Shown here in pieces: positions 7,080 through 15,391 of a DNA stretch of 36,409 nucleotides; the first letter of the stretch is position 1, and every line of letters begins with the position of its first letter. The stretch spans positions 775 to 37,183 of the forward strand of contig DFYP01000180.1 of the NCBI GenBank assembly GCA_002382645.1. Reading direction: 5' to 3'. Under the pieces are notes generated by a model that ran no database searches, was not told the DNA's origin, and was given only the letters and a program-made list of their open reading frames with translations. Position numbers and translations under genes: made by a program. The DNA is from Desulfovibrio sp. UBA4079. GTDB lineage: Bacteria; Desulfobacterota; Desulfovibrionia; Desulfovibrionales; Desulfovibrionaceae.

Positions 7080-8720
7080 ATGCGCATCGGCGTGGACCTC
7101 GACAACACCATCATCCGGTACGACGCCCTGTTCCGGCGGCTGGCCGAGGAACAGGGGCTTTTGCCGGACGACGGGGTCGGGTCCAAGAAGGCCCTGCGCG
7201 ACGCCCTGCGCCTGCTCCCGGACGGCGAGCAGCGCTGGACCGATCTCCAGGCCCTGGTCTACGGCCCGCGCATCCTGGAGGCCGAGGCCTTTCCCGGCGT
7301 GGAGCAGTTCTTCCGGCGTTGCCGGGAACTGGGCCTGGACCTCTGCGTGGTGAGCCACAAGACCGAGTTCGCGGCCAGCGACCGCTCCCGCAGCACCAAT
7401 CTCCGCCAGGCGGCCCTGTCCTGGCTCGACGCCAAGGGCTTTTTCGGGCCGGACCTCGGCTTGCGCCGCGAGGCCGTGCACTTCACCTCCACCCGCCAGG
7501 ACAAGACTGCGCGCATCGCGGCCCTGGACTGCGACCTGTTCGTGGACGACCTCCTGGAGGTCTTCGAGGAGCCCGATTTTCCCCAGGGCACGCTCAAAAT
7601 CCTGTTCGCCCCCGGAGCCGAGGACGCGCCCGGGGACTTCCCCGGCCTGGCCTTCGGGCACTGGGACGAGGTCCTGGCCCATGTGGAGGCCCGCCTGCCC
7701 TCGCCCGCGCTGCGCCAAGCCCTGGCCCGGGAACTGGGCGCCATGCCCCGCGGCTTCCGCGTGCTCAACGGCGGCCGCAACAGCCGGGTCTGGCGCGTGG
7801 CCCTGGACACGGGCCCGGCGGTCGTCAAGGAATACCCCTCGCGCCAGCGTCTGGACACCGAGTCCGGGGCCTTCGCCTTTCTGCGCGACCAGGGCCTGAC
7901 CTGCGTGCCCGAGACCCTGCGCGTCTGCCCGGACGAACTCTTCGCCCTCTATGCCTTTGTGCCCGGGGAACGCCTCCAGGGCGCGGACATCGGCGGGCAG
8001 GACGTGCAGGACTTCGTGCGCTTCGCCCTGGAGCTGCAACGCCTGGCCGCAACGCCGGAGGCCGCGGACCTGCCGGACGCGGCCGAGGCCTTCTTTTCCC
8101 TGGAGGGCGTGCTCGGGAACATCGGAGCGCGGCTCACCCGGCTGCGCTCCCGGGAGCGCGCCGGAATCCTGGACGAGGACCTGGACCGCTTCCTGGCCCA
8201 GGACTTCGAACCGGCCCTGGCCCGCTGCAGGGAGCGCGCCGCAGGCCTGTACGCCGGACTGGGCCTGACCCCGGACAGCGTCCTGCCCCAGGCCCAGCGC
8301 AGCTTAAGCCCCTCGGACTTCGGCTTCCACAACGCGCTCAAGACCCCGCAGGGCATGGTCTTCCTGGACTTCGAGTACTTCGGCCGGGACGACCCGGCCA
8401 AGATGCTGGCCGATTTCCTGCTCCACCCGGGCATGGGAGCGCCGCAGGAGGCCCGGACCGCCTTTGCCCGGGCCGTGCTCGCGGGCCTGGGCGATCCCGG
8501 CCTGAGGCCGCGCCTGGCCGCCCTGCTCCCGCTCTTCGGGCTCAAGTGGTGCATGATCCTGCTCAACGAATTCCTGGCCGCGGACTTCGCCCGCCGGACC
8601 TTTTCCGGCGAACGCCGGGACCGGGCCGAGGTTTTGCGCCGCCAACTGGACAAGGCCCGGGCCATGCTGGCACAATCGCTCCGCTTCAGTGCAACCCAAG
8701 ACCCGCTCGCGGGAACATGA
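7080..8720 (+). CDS. HAD-like phosphatase fused to aminoglycoside/choline-kinase-fold protein
   Basis: The 546-residue protein has two parts. Residues 1 to about 195 are HAD-like: DLDNT with the nucleophile pair Asp6/Asp8, VVSHKT as the second motif, a conserved lysine before ARIAAL, and FVDDLLEVF as the acidic motif. Residues about 220-546 have the APH/choline-kinase fold: a GGRNSRVWRV loop, VVKEY with the ATP lysine near 250, a catalytic loop SPSDFGFHN near 411-419 and DFEYFGRDDP near 429. The usual HxD is changed to SxD while the Asp and Asn remain. The HAD half could be the GmhB-like phosphatase of a heptose route; the kinase half may phosphorylate a sugar. It sits between the transketolase and methyltransferase genes, 9 and 7 bases away. 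Antibiotic resistance is unlikely in this setting. Confidence 0.75.
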   Translation: MRIGVDLDNTIIRYDALFRRLAEEQGLLPDDGVGSKKALRDALRLLPDGEQRWTDLQALVYGPRILEAEAFPGVEQFFRRCRELGLDLCVVSHKTEFAASDRSRSTNLRQAALSWLDAKGFFGPDLGLRREAVHFTSTRQDKTARIAALDCDLFVDDLLEVFEEPDFPQGTLKILFAPGAEDAPGDFPGLAFGHWDEVLAHVEARLPSPALRQALARELGAMPRGFRVLNGGRNSRVWRVALDTGPAVVKEYPSRQRLDTESGAFAFLRDQGLTCVPETLRVCPDELFALYAFVPGERLQGADIGGQDVQDFVRFALELQRLAATPEAADLPDAAEAFFSLEGVLGNIGARLTRLRSRERAGILDEDLDRFLAQDFEPALARCRERAAGLYAGLGLTPDSVLPQAQRSLSPSDFGFHNALKTPQGMVFLDFEYFGRDDPAKMLADFLLHPGMGAPQEARTAFARAVLAGLGDPGLRPRLAALLPLFGLKWCMILLNEFLAADFARRTFSGERRDRAEVLRRQLDKARAMLAQSLRFSATQDPLAGT

Positions 8721-8727
8721 GGCGCCC

Positions 8728-9387
8728 ATGGGCATTCTGCGCAATTTCGTCACCGCCCTGCACACCGGCACCAAACGCGACTATCTGGCGCGCATGGTGG
8801 ACGACAAGGTCCACTGCATGCGCAAGGCCAAGGAGTACGAGGCCGACTACTGGGACGGCGACCGTCGCTACGGCTACGGCGGCTACCGCTACATGCCGGG
8901 CCGCTGGACCCCGGTGGCCCAGGCCCTGATCGCGACCTACGGGCTCCAGCCGGGAGCGAAGATTTTGGACGTGGGCTGCGGCAAGGCCTTTCTGCTCCAC
9001 GAGCTGGCCCAGCTCGGCATGGACGTGCGCGGCTTCGACATCTCCAGGCATGGGCTGGCCGGGGCCACGGACCTGGTGCGCGACCGGCTCTTCCTGCACC
9101 GGGCCCAGGACCCTTATCCCTTTGCGGGCAAGGAATTCGACCTGGTCATCTCCCTGACCACCCTGCACAACCTGGAGATCTTCGACCTGGCCAAGGCCCT
9201 GCCCGAGATCGAGCGCGTGGGCAAACAGGGCTACGTCTGTGTGGAGAGCTACCGCGACGAGCAGGAGCTCTTCAATCTCCAGTGCTGGGCCCTGACCTGC
9301 GAGTCGTTCTTCAGCGCCAAGGCCTGGCCCTGGCTCTTCGAGCGCTTCGGCTATTCCGGGGACTACGAATTCATCTACTTCCAATAG
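8728..9387 (+). CDS. Class I SAM-dependent methyltransferase
   Basis: This 219-residue protein contains the SAM-binding motif ILDVGCGKAFLLHEL (residues about 76-90), an acidic end of strand 2 (VRGFDIS) and the post-motif DLVISLTTLHNL. A tyrosine-rich N-terminal part (YWDGDRRYGYGGYRYMPG) precedes the fold and probably lines the acceptor site. The ATG at 8728 with GAGG 5 bases upstream is preferred to an in-frame start at 8689 that would overlap the previous gene. It probably methylates the sugar, or a nucleotide-bound intermediate, made by this operon; O-, N- or C-methylation cannot be told from sequence. Confidence 0.78.
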   Translation: MGILRNFVTALHTGTKRDYLARMVDDKVHCMRKAKEYEADYWDGDRRYGYGGYRYMPGRWTPVAQALIATYGLQPGAKILDVGCGKAFLLHELAQLGMDVRGFDISRHGLAGATDLVRDRLFLHRAQDPYPFAGKEFDLVISLTTLHNLEIFDLAKALPEIERVGKQGYVCVESYRDEQELFNLQCWALTCESFFSAKAWPWLFERFGYSGDYEFIYFQ

Positions 9388-9395
9388 GAACGGCC

Positions 9396-10466
9396 ATGGG
9401 CAATCTCTACACCCCGATGAAGCTCTTCCATTTCAAGGACAAGGTGGATTCTCTGCCGCGGGAGAACCCGCAGATCCTGCCGCCGCTGCACATCCGCCTC
9501 AAGCCCACCAACGCCTGCAACCACCGCTGCCGCTACTGCGCCTACCGCGCCGACGCGCTCCAGCTGGGCAAGGACATGCGCATCGCGGACTCCATCCCCG
9601 AGGCCAAGATGCGCGAGATCATCGAGGACATCATCGCCATGGGGGTCAAGGCCGTGACCTTCAGCGGCGGCGGCGAGCCCCTGTTCTACCCGCATCTGGT
9701 CAAGGCCCTGCGCCGCCTGGCCGATTCGCCGGTGCGCTTCGCCACCCTGACCAACGGCGGCCTGCTCAAGGGCGAGGCCGCGGAACTCTTCGCCACGCGG
9801 GGCTCCTGGGTGCGCGTGTCCATGGACGGCTGGGACAACCCGAGCTACACGCGCTATCGCGGGGTGCCGGACGGCGAGTACGACCGCATCCTGGCCAACA
9901 TCGCGGCCTTCAAGAAGCTCGGCGGCCCCTGCCGCCTGGGCGTGAGCTACATCGTGGATGCGGACAACGTGGGCCACATCTTCGAGGCCGCCAAACGCGT
10001 CCGGGACATGGGCGGGGACAGCCTGAAGGTCTCGCCCTGCATCCTGGAGAACGAGGGCGCCAAGAACAACGCCTACCACGCCCCGTTCTTCGACCTGGCC
10101 CGGGAGCAGGTGGAGCGGGCCAAGAGCGAGCTGGCCGGGCCGGATTTCGAGATCTTCGACGCCTACCATCTCCTGGACGAGCGCTTCGACAAGACCTACA
10201 CGTGGTGCCCGTACCTCCAGGTGCTCCCGGTCATCGGCGCGGACCAGAACGTCTACTCCTGCCAGGACAAGGCCTACAACCTGGACGAGGGCCTCATCGG
10301 CAGCATCAAGGATACGAGCTTCAAGGAGTTCTGGTTCACGGACAAAGACAAGTTCTTCAAGATCAACCCCGCGAAGCACTGCCGCCACCACTGCGTAGCC
10401 AACGCCAAGAACAAGCTCGTGCTGGACTATCTGGACGCGGACCAGGAACACCTGGGATTCGTCTGA
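9396..10466 (+). CDS. Radical SAM enzyme with SPASM-like C-terminus
   Basis: The CxxxCxxC cluster motif is at Cys41, Cys45 and Cys48 (CNHRCRYC), followed by the GGGEP motif (FSGGGEPLFYP) that contacts SAM. This defines a radical SAM enzyme of 356 residues using a [4Fe-4S] cluster. The C-terminal part has further cysteines (WCPYLQV, VYSCQDK, KHCRHHC) arranged like a SPASM/twitch domain that binds auxiliary clusters. Radical SAM enzymes in sugar clusters carry out difficult C-H chemistry such as dehydration, epimerisation or deamination; the substrate here is unknown, with the operon's nucleotide sugar the likely one. The start at 9396 has AGGAA just upstream and avoids a 38-residue extension inside the previous gene. 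Confidence 0.82.
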   Translation: MGNLYTPMKLFHFKDKVDSLPRENPQILPPLHIRLKPTNACNHRCRYCAYRADALQLGKDMRIADSIPEAKMREIIEDIIAMGVKAVTFSGGGEPLFYPHLVKALRRLADSPVRFATLTNGGLLKGEAAELFATRGSWVRVSMDGWDNPSYTRYRGVPDGEYDRILANIAAFKKLGGPCRLGVSYIVDADNVGHIFEAAKRVRDMGGDSLKVSPCILENEGAKNNAYHAPFFDLAREQVERAKSELAGPDFEIFDAYHLLDERFDKTYTWCPYLQVLPVIGADQNVYSCQDKAYNLDEGLIGSIKDTSFKEFWFTDKDKFFKINPAKHCRHHCVANAKNKLVLDYLDADQEHLGFV

Positions 10467-10476
10467 GCACAGGCCC

Positions 10477-11634
10477 ATGGACAGCCAGCCCCTGGAATCC
10501 CGCTGCCTGCTCTGCGGCGCCGAGCGTCTCCTGGACGCCGCCGGCCAAGGCCTGCCCGGCGTGACCTCGGACAGCAAGCCCTGGCCCAGGGCCGGGGTCT
10601 TCTGCTCCTGCCAGGCCTGCGGCCACGTGCAGAAGCGCCGCACACCCCAGTGGCTGGCGGACATCGAACGGATCTACGCGGACTACGAGATGTACACCGC
10701 GGGCTGCGGCCAGGAACAGGCGGTCTTCCAGGCCGGGATGCCCGCCCCGCGCTCGGCCCGGCTCCTGGAGAGCGTCCTGGCCCAGGCGGCCTTCCCGCAG
10801 CGCGGGCGGCTCCTGGACGTGGGCTGCGGCAACGGCGCGTTCCTGCGCAGCTTCGGCGCGCGCTTCCCGCAGTGGGAGCTCTACGGCTACGAACTCCAGG
10901 AGAGCCGCCGCGCGGTCATCCTGGCCCTGCCCGGGGCCCGCGGCTTTTTGCACGGCCCGTTCGAGGAACTGAGCGGAACCTTCGAGGCCGTGTCCATGCT
11001 CCATGTCATCGAGCACCTTCTGGACCCGGTGCAGACCCTGCGCAAGGTCTTGTCCCTGCTCGCGCCCGGCGGGCTGTTCCTGGTCCAGACCGCGAACCTG
11101 GCCGCCAACCCCTTTGACCTGCCCGTGGCCGACCACTGCTCGCACTTCACCCTGGATATGCTGGAGCGCGCCGTGCGCCTGGCCGGATTCGAGGTGGCGG
11201 CCCGCTCGGACGCCTGGGTCCGCAAGGAGATCGGGGTCCTGGCGCAACGGCCGCAGCACCCCGTCCCGATCCCGGCCCTGACCTGCGACCCCGCAGGCCC
11301 TGCCCTGCTGCAGGCGCAGCTCTCCTGGCTTCAGGCCGTGGCGGCGCACGCCCGGCAGGAGGCGGCCCAAGGAGCGCTCGGCATCTTCGGCACCTCCAAT
11401 GCCGCCACCTGGCTGGCCCAGAGCCTGGGCAACGCCGTGGGCTTCTTTGTGGATGAGGACCCGCAACGCTGCGGCAACACCCACCTGGACCGGCCCATTG
11501 TCGCGCCCGGCGACGTGCCCCCGGACAGCTCCGCGTACCTGGCCTTTCCCCGGGAAGTGGCCGAAGACATCGCCAAACGCCTGGCCGGGAAACACCCCGG
11601 CCTGCGCCAGATCCTGCCGCCAGCGGCCGCCTGA
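10477..11634 (+). CDS. Sugar C-methyltransferase, three-domain type
   Basis: The architecture matches the TylC3/NovU class of nucleotide-sugar C-methyltransferases. An N-terminal zinc-ribbon-like part has Cys10/Cys13 (CLLCG) and Cys45/Cys48 (CQACG). A central SAM domain has LLDVGCGNGAFL, MLHVIEHLLDP and LAPGGLFLVQT. A C-terminal domain (GALGIFGTSNAATWLAQ onwards) is like the Methyltransf_14 module. Length 385 residues. In known members the methyl group goes to a ring carbon next to a keto group, which would give a branched sugar. It ends the + strand operon and converges on the reductase gene at 11644 with only 9 bases between, so there is no room for a separate terminator. Confidence 0.78.
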   Translation: MDSQPLESRCLLCGAERLLDAAGQGLPGVTSDSKPWPRAGVFCSCQACGHVQKRRTPQWLADIERIYADYEMYTAGCGQEQAVFQAGMPAPRSARLLESVLAQAAFPQRGRLLDVGCGNGAFLRSFGARFPQWELYGYELQESRRAVILALPGARGFLHGPFEELSGTFEAVSMLHVIEHLLDPVQTLRKVLSLLAPGGLFLVQTANLAANPFDLPVADHCSHFTLDMLERAVRLAGFEVAARSDAWVRKEIGVLAQRPQHPVPIPALTCDPAGPALLQAQLSWLQAVAAHARQEAAQGALGIFGTSNAATWLAQSLGNAVGFFVDEDPQRCGNTHLDRPIVAPGDVPPDSSAYLAFPREVAEDIAKRLAGKHPGLRQILPPAAA

Positions 11635-11643
11635 CGACCTGCC

Positions 11644-12504
11644 CTATTCCAGGGAACGGAAGACTTCGTTGAGGGAGTCCTCGGCCCGCGGCGAGGTGAT
11701 GCCGAAGGCCTGCTGCAACCGCGAGGGGTCCAGGGTCGTGTGCCGGGGAGGCTCCTCCACTCCGGGCCTGTCCCGCCAGGAGATGGGCCGCACCAGTCCC
11801 GGATCGGCCCCCAGCCGCCGGCAGAGGAATCCGGCGGCCCGGGCATAGGGGATGTCTTCCTGCGCCGAGACCTGCCAGATGCCCGGGGCCCGGGCCTCGG
11901 CCAGGGCGCAAAAGGCCCGCAGCACCAGGGCCAGGGGCAGCGGGGCCATGACCATGTCGTGGAACGGGAACACGGGCTGCCCGGCCCGCAGGTCCCGGGC
12001 CCAGGCCGTGAACAGCGGGATGTCCGGCCCCACCACCTTGGTCATGCGCAGCACGGCCACGTTCCCGCCCAGGGCCAGCAGGCCCTCCTCGGCCTCGGCC
12101 TTGTGCCGGCCGTACACGCCGCGCGGGGAGCGCGGGGCCTCGGCCGCGCAGAACGGCTGTTCGCCGTCAAACACGAGATTGGTGGAGGGGAAGAGCACGA
12201 ACGCGCCCCGGTCCAGGAGCCGCTGCGCCAGGGCCAGGGTGTTCTGGACATTGATCCTGCGGGTGCCCTCCGGGTCCTGACGGCAGGCGGCCAGGGAGGT
12301 CACGGCCGAGAACAGGAAGGCCGCGTCCACCTGGTCCGGCAGGGCCCAGGAGTCCGGGGTGGCGGCCAGGTCGAGGTGCAGGGCCTGCGGAGACGCCGTC
12401 CTGCGGCTCGTGGCCAGGACCTCGGCTCCGGCGCTGCGCAGCCCGGCCCCCAGGGCCCGGCCCATCCAGCTGTCGCCGCCGACAATCAGATGTGGCGCAG
12501 CCAT
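11644..12504 (-). CDS. NAD(P)-dependent sugar reductase/epimerase, RmlD-like SDR
   Basis: This 286-residue protein has a glycine-rich start (VGGDSWMGRAL), an AVTS segment with SPSTN-like LFPSTNLVFDG, and a YGRHK active site (YxxxK). The pattern is that of RmlD-like 4-keto reductases. It is the last gene of the - strand operon. ATG 12504 is preferred; a GTG at 12513 overlaps the preceding stop as GTGA and is a possible alternative. It could finish a deoxysugar by reducing a keto group left by an earlier enzyme, but no specific dehydratase partner is adjacent. Confidence 0.7.
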   Translation of the reverse strand: MAAPHLIVGGDSWMGRALGAGLRSAGAEVLATSRRTASPQALHLDLAATPDSWALPDQVDAAFLFSAVTSLAACRQDPEGTRRINVQNTLALAQRLLDRGAFVLFPSTNLVFDGEQPFCAAEAPRSPRGVYGRHKAEAEEGLLALGGNVAVLRMTKVVGPDIPLFTAWARDLRAGQPVFPFHDMVMAPLPLALVLRAFCALAEARAPGIWQVSAQEDIPYARAAGFLCRRLGADPGLVRPISWRDRPGVEEPPRHTTLDPSRLQQAFGITSPRAEDSLNEVFRSLE

Positions 12505-12509
12505 GGCGT

Positions 12510-13709
12510 TCACCGCGTCCAATGCGGGTTTTGGCGCAAGAAATCCGCGCCGATGCGGGCCACGTAGACCCGGTCCGGGTAGTGCGGCCGGTAGCGCTCC
12601 CAGAAGGCCTGCTGCAGGGCCGCGTCCTGCGGGGATTCGGTCCAGGTCCCGGCCAGCCGCGCCTCCATCTCCCGGACCGCCTCCAGGAGTTCCTCCGGCG
12701 AATTGTCCACGATCTCCGCGCCGAACTCTGTGATCCGGTAGTAGTCGTAGGATTCACCCACCCCGGAGGCCAGGATTTCCGACAGCGTGAGGAAGCGCTT
12801 CTCGGCCGCTGACCAGTAGTGCTTCAGGATCGTCAGGTTGCGGCTGCCGAAGTTGACGATGAGCCGGGGCGGCAGGAAATTCACATAGAGCACCGGGAGA
12901 CGGAAGCAGATCGAGGCGATGGAGTCGAGCCCGGAGCCGCAGGTGATGAAGAACCGGCAGCGGGCCGCCAGGAACACGTCCAACAGCTCCGAGCACCGGC
13001 CCGAGAACGGGTAGTCGATGATCCTGGGATTGTCGGTGCGCAGCCGGTCCTGGGCCACGTTCCCCATGCGGATCACGGTGAACCGCTCGGCCAGGTGTTC
13101 GAGGGCCGGGATGTAGGTGTTGATGTCCACATTCCGGTACTTGTAGTGGCTGTTGTCCTCGTGCGGGTTGTGCCGGAGCAGGTAGGCGTCGTCCCGGCCG
13201 AGCACGCAGACGAACGGGGCCTCGCAGTCAAAGCCCAGGGCCCGGCACTGCTGCCTGGCCTCGGCCTCCTCCCCGGGCGTGAAGTGGAGGTGCTGGCGGC
13301 ACTGCTCCACCTCGTTCCGCAGATTCGGGCCGATGGTCTGCAGGGTCTTGGCCACCACGCCCAGGCCGCCGAACTTGTTGCAGACATCATAGAGCGGCAG
13401 GAAGACCTGGCGGATGGGCAGGACCCGGGACCACATCCGCAGAAGAAAGCGGTTGCAGGGCGCGTCGCGGTGCACGAAGACCCGGAACTCCCTGCCGATC
13501 TGCCCCAGGTCCAGCTTGCAGCAGAACTGCTCGGTGTTCTCGGCCAGATGGCCGATGCGGTCCACGCGCATGAGGTAGATCTTGAAGGGGACCGGCGAGA
13601 GCTTGTTGAACAGGGCGAGAAGCAGGGCGATGGGCAGCAGCAGCGGCCAGAACAGCGGCCGGAACCACTTCAGCTGGATGCGGTAATGGGGCTGGCGCTT
13701 CCTGCTCAT
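12510..13709 (-). CDS. Putative glycosyltransferase, TIGR04372-like
   Basis: The 399-residue protein has one hydrophobic N-terminal segment (residues about 18-38, rich in Leu/Pro) that could anchor it at the membrane face. Its body shows the run I associate with the TIGR04372 family: VCVLGRDDAYL, HYKYRNVDINTY, VIRMGNVAQ, DYPFSGRCSELLDVFLAARCRFFI and GSGLDSIA. The late GSGLD segment resembles the nucleotide-binding half of GT-B enzymes. I place it as a glycosyltransferase by these motifs; sugar and acceptor are unknown. It lies 16 bases after a methyltransferase gene and abuts the reductase gene. Confidence 0.65.
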   Translation of the reverse strand: MSRKRQPHYRIQLKWFRPLFWPLLLPIALLLALFNKLSPVPFKIYLMRVDRIGHLAENTEQFCCKLDLGQIGREFRVFVHRDAPCNRFLLRMWSRVLPIRQVFLPLYDVCNKFGGLGVVAKTLQTIGPNLRNEVEQCRQHLHFTPGEEAEARQQCRALGFDCEAPFVCVLGRDDAYLLRHNPHEDNSHYKYRNVDINTYIPALEHLAERFTVIRMGNVAQDRLRTDNPRIIDYPFSGRCSELLDVFLAARCRFFITCGSGLDSIASICFRLPVLYVNFLPPRLIVNFGSRNLTILKHYWSAAEKRFLTLSEILASGVGESYDYYRITEFGAEIVDNSPEELLEAVREMEARLAGTWTESPQDAALQQAFWERYRPHYPDRVYVARIGADFLRQNPHWTR

Positions 13710-13725
13710 CGGCGGACCAAAGGGA

Positions 13726-14409
13726 TCACTTGGCCGGCAGGCAGCACAGGGCCAGCAGATAATTGGCCATGGGATAGAAGCCGGTGTGCACCACCTCGTC
13801 GTTCATGGAGAAGACGAAGACATTGGCGAAATAGCGGAGCAGCAGGGCCTTGAGGTCCGCCTGGGTCTTGCAGTTGACGTGGCCGGCCTTGCTGGCGGGC
13901 GAGGCGTGTTTCTGGGACTCCAGGCTCGGCATGCCCAGGACCAGCACGCCCTTGGGCGTCAGGGAACGCACGACGTTGCCGAGGAAGAGGCCTTCCTGGG
14001 CCGCGTCGATGTGCTCGAGCACGTCCAGGCTGTAGGCCCCGTCATAGGGCCCGCCGGGCGCTTCGCCGGCGAGCATGTCGTGCACGAGGTACTGGGCGTT
14101 CTCCCCGGGACGGGCCCGGCGCCGGGCGTCCTCGATGAACACGGGGTCGAAGTCCAGGGCCGTGACCTGCCCGCACTCGGCCATGACCAGCCGGGTGCCG
14201 AAGGCGTCGGCGCAGCCCACCTCCAGGACCCTGTCCAGCCCGGCCAGCATCTTGGCCACGAACTTGTAGCGGGAAAGGACAAAGGCCAGGCGCTTGGGAT
14301 CGGTGTCCCAGCAATATCCGGACATGAGGCCGAACTCGGTCCGGCCTGTGCGCTCCTGGTGTTCCAGGCAGACGGAATATTGGGGTTCCTTGGTCACGGG
14401 CTTGGTCAT
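13726..14409 (-). CDS. Class I SAM-dependent methyltransferase
   Basis: The protein (227 residues) has motif I VLEVGCADAFGTRLVM, the acidic TALDFDPVFIEDA, and the motif IV-like AYSLDVLEHID. The HID run is typical of Methyltransf_23-like proteins that modify small molecules or glycans. It starts with ATG at 14409 without a strong ribosome site and follows the sulfotransferase gene by a 52-base gap. Likely role: methyl capping or decoration of the glycan handled by this operon. Confidence 0.75.
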   Translation of the reverse strand: MTKPVTKEPQYSVCLEHQERTGRTEFGLMSGYCWDTDPKRLAFVLSRYKFVAKMLAGLDRVLEVGCADAFGTRLVMAECGQVTALDFDPVFIEDARRRARPGENAQYLVHDMLAGEAPGGPYDGAYSLDVLEHIDAAQEGLFLGNVVRSLTPKGVLVLGMPSLESQKHASPASKAGHVNCKTQADLKALLLRYFANVFVFSMNDEVVHTGFYPMANYLLALCCLPAK

Positions 14410-14461
14410 GGCTCGTCATCCCGCAGGCTTTGCGCCTTGTTGAAGGACATGATCCCGGGTC

Positions 14462-15265
14462 TCACCAGCCGAAGCGCTCGCTCAGGGCCTTGGGCAGGGC
14501 CGCAGTGACCCGCTCCTGTTGCGCCGGAGTCATCACCGAGGCCCACTCCCTGCTCGCGCCCTTGCGATAGTGCGTCATCATGTTGCGCTTGAGTTGGACA
14601 AGCTCGAAGAGATTCCGGGGGACCTCGTAAAAATCAAAAACCCGCTCCAGCAGCTCCTCTTCGGAGCGCTTCAGATCCTCGTGCTGGGTGACGAGCATCT
14701 TGGTGCGCGTGAAGGTCTTCTCGCAGGCCAGCCAGTCCTCGATGAAGCGGATGCAGTCCGGATAATATCCCTCGATCAGGGCGTCCACCTTGGCCTCGAA
14801 GGAGAGACCATACCAGTCCTTGATGCCGTAGGCGGCCGGCATGGACACCGAGAGAGCCAGGGCATTGCTGATCTGCAGCGTCCGGTCGAGGTGGTGCAGC
14901 ATGGAGATGAGCGCCTGGCGCGGGTCCCGGACATGGAGCCACATGCGGTCCAGGGAGGCGTCCACGATGCGGATGTTCAACGGGTTCGGCGTGATATGCC
15001 CCTGGCACATGAACTGCCCGGCCAGAAATTCCTCAAGCCGCACCAAGTCGATGATGTCCAGGGGGAAATAGCCCGAGGAGATCCGCATGGAGTGGATGCG
15101 CAGGCCCTTGGTGATCCGGGTGAGCAGATACAACGACCCGGATTTCGGCAGCGTATTGATGAAAATGGAATGGAACCGGCGGCCCTGGATCTTTTTGAAC
15201 TGAAATAGCTTTATTTTATGAATGATTTTCCGAAGATAGCTGTCGTAACTGTACTCGCGTATCAT
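14462..15265 (-). CDS. PAPS-dependent sulfotransferase-like protein
   Basis: The two cofactor motifs of the sulfotransferase family are visible: the 5'-phosphosulfate loop TLPKSGSLYL (residues 38-47, with Lys41) and the 3'-phosphate motif VRDPRQALIS (residues 112-121). The protein is 267 residues and ends normally. The ATG at 15265 has AAGGA 10 bases upstream; longer frames add a sequence without family likeness. PAPS for it would be made by the APS kinase in the same operon. Acceptor unknown; a sugar hydroxyl of the exported glycan is the natural guess. Its first 75 bases (about 15190-15265) are far richer in A/T than the surrounding genes, which suggests recent transfer of this part. Confidence 0.75.
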   Translation of the reverse strand: MIREYSYDSYLRKIIHKIKLFQFKKIQGRRFHSIFINTLPKSGSLYLLTRITKGLRIHSMRISSGYFPLDIIDLVRLEEFLAGQFMCQGHITPNPLNIRIVDASLDRMWLHVRDPRQALISMLHHLDRTLQISNALALSVSMPAAYGIKDWYGLSFEAKVDALIEGYYPDCIRFIEDWLACEKTFTRTKMLVTQHEDLKRSEEELLERVFDFYEVPRNLFELVQLKRNMMTHYRKGASREWASVMTPAQQERVTAALPKALSERFGW

Positions 15266-15391
15266 GGTGTTCTGTTCCTTCACCAAGGGCATGAAAACTC
15301 CGGGCGCAGCCGCGGCCACGGACTCGGACCTCCATGGCGACAGCATGGGCTGTAGCCAGATAATCCTTTTTTTGCAACCTGGAACAACCGA

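Noticed and set aside
7080..8720. Aminoglycoside resistance kinase.
   Set aside because: The kinase fold is shared with sugar and choline kinases, the catalytic loop differs, it is fused to a HAD domain, and it sits in a sugar operon.
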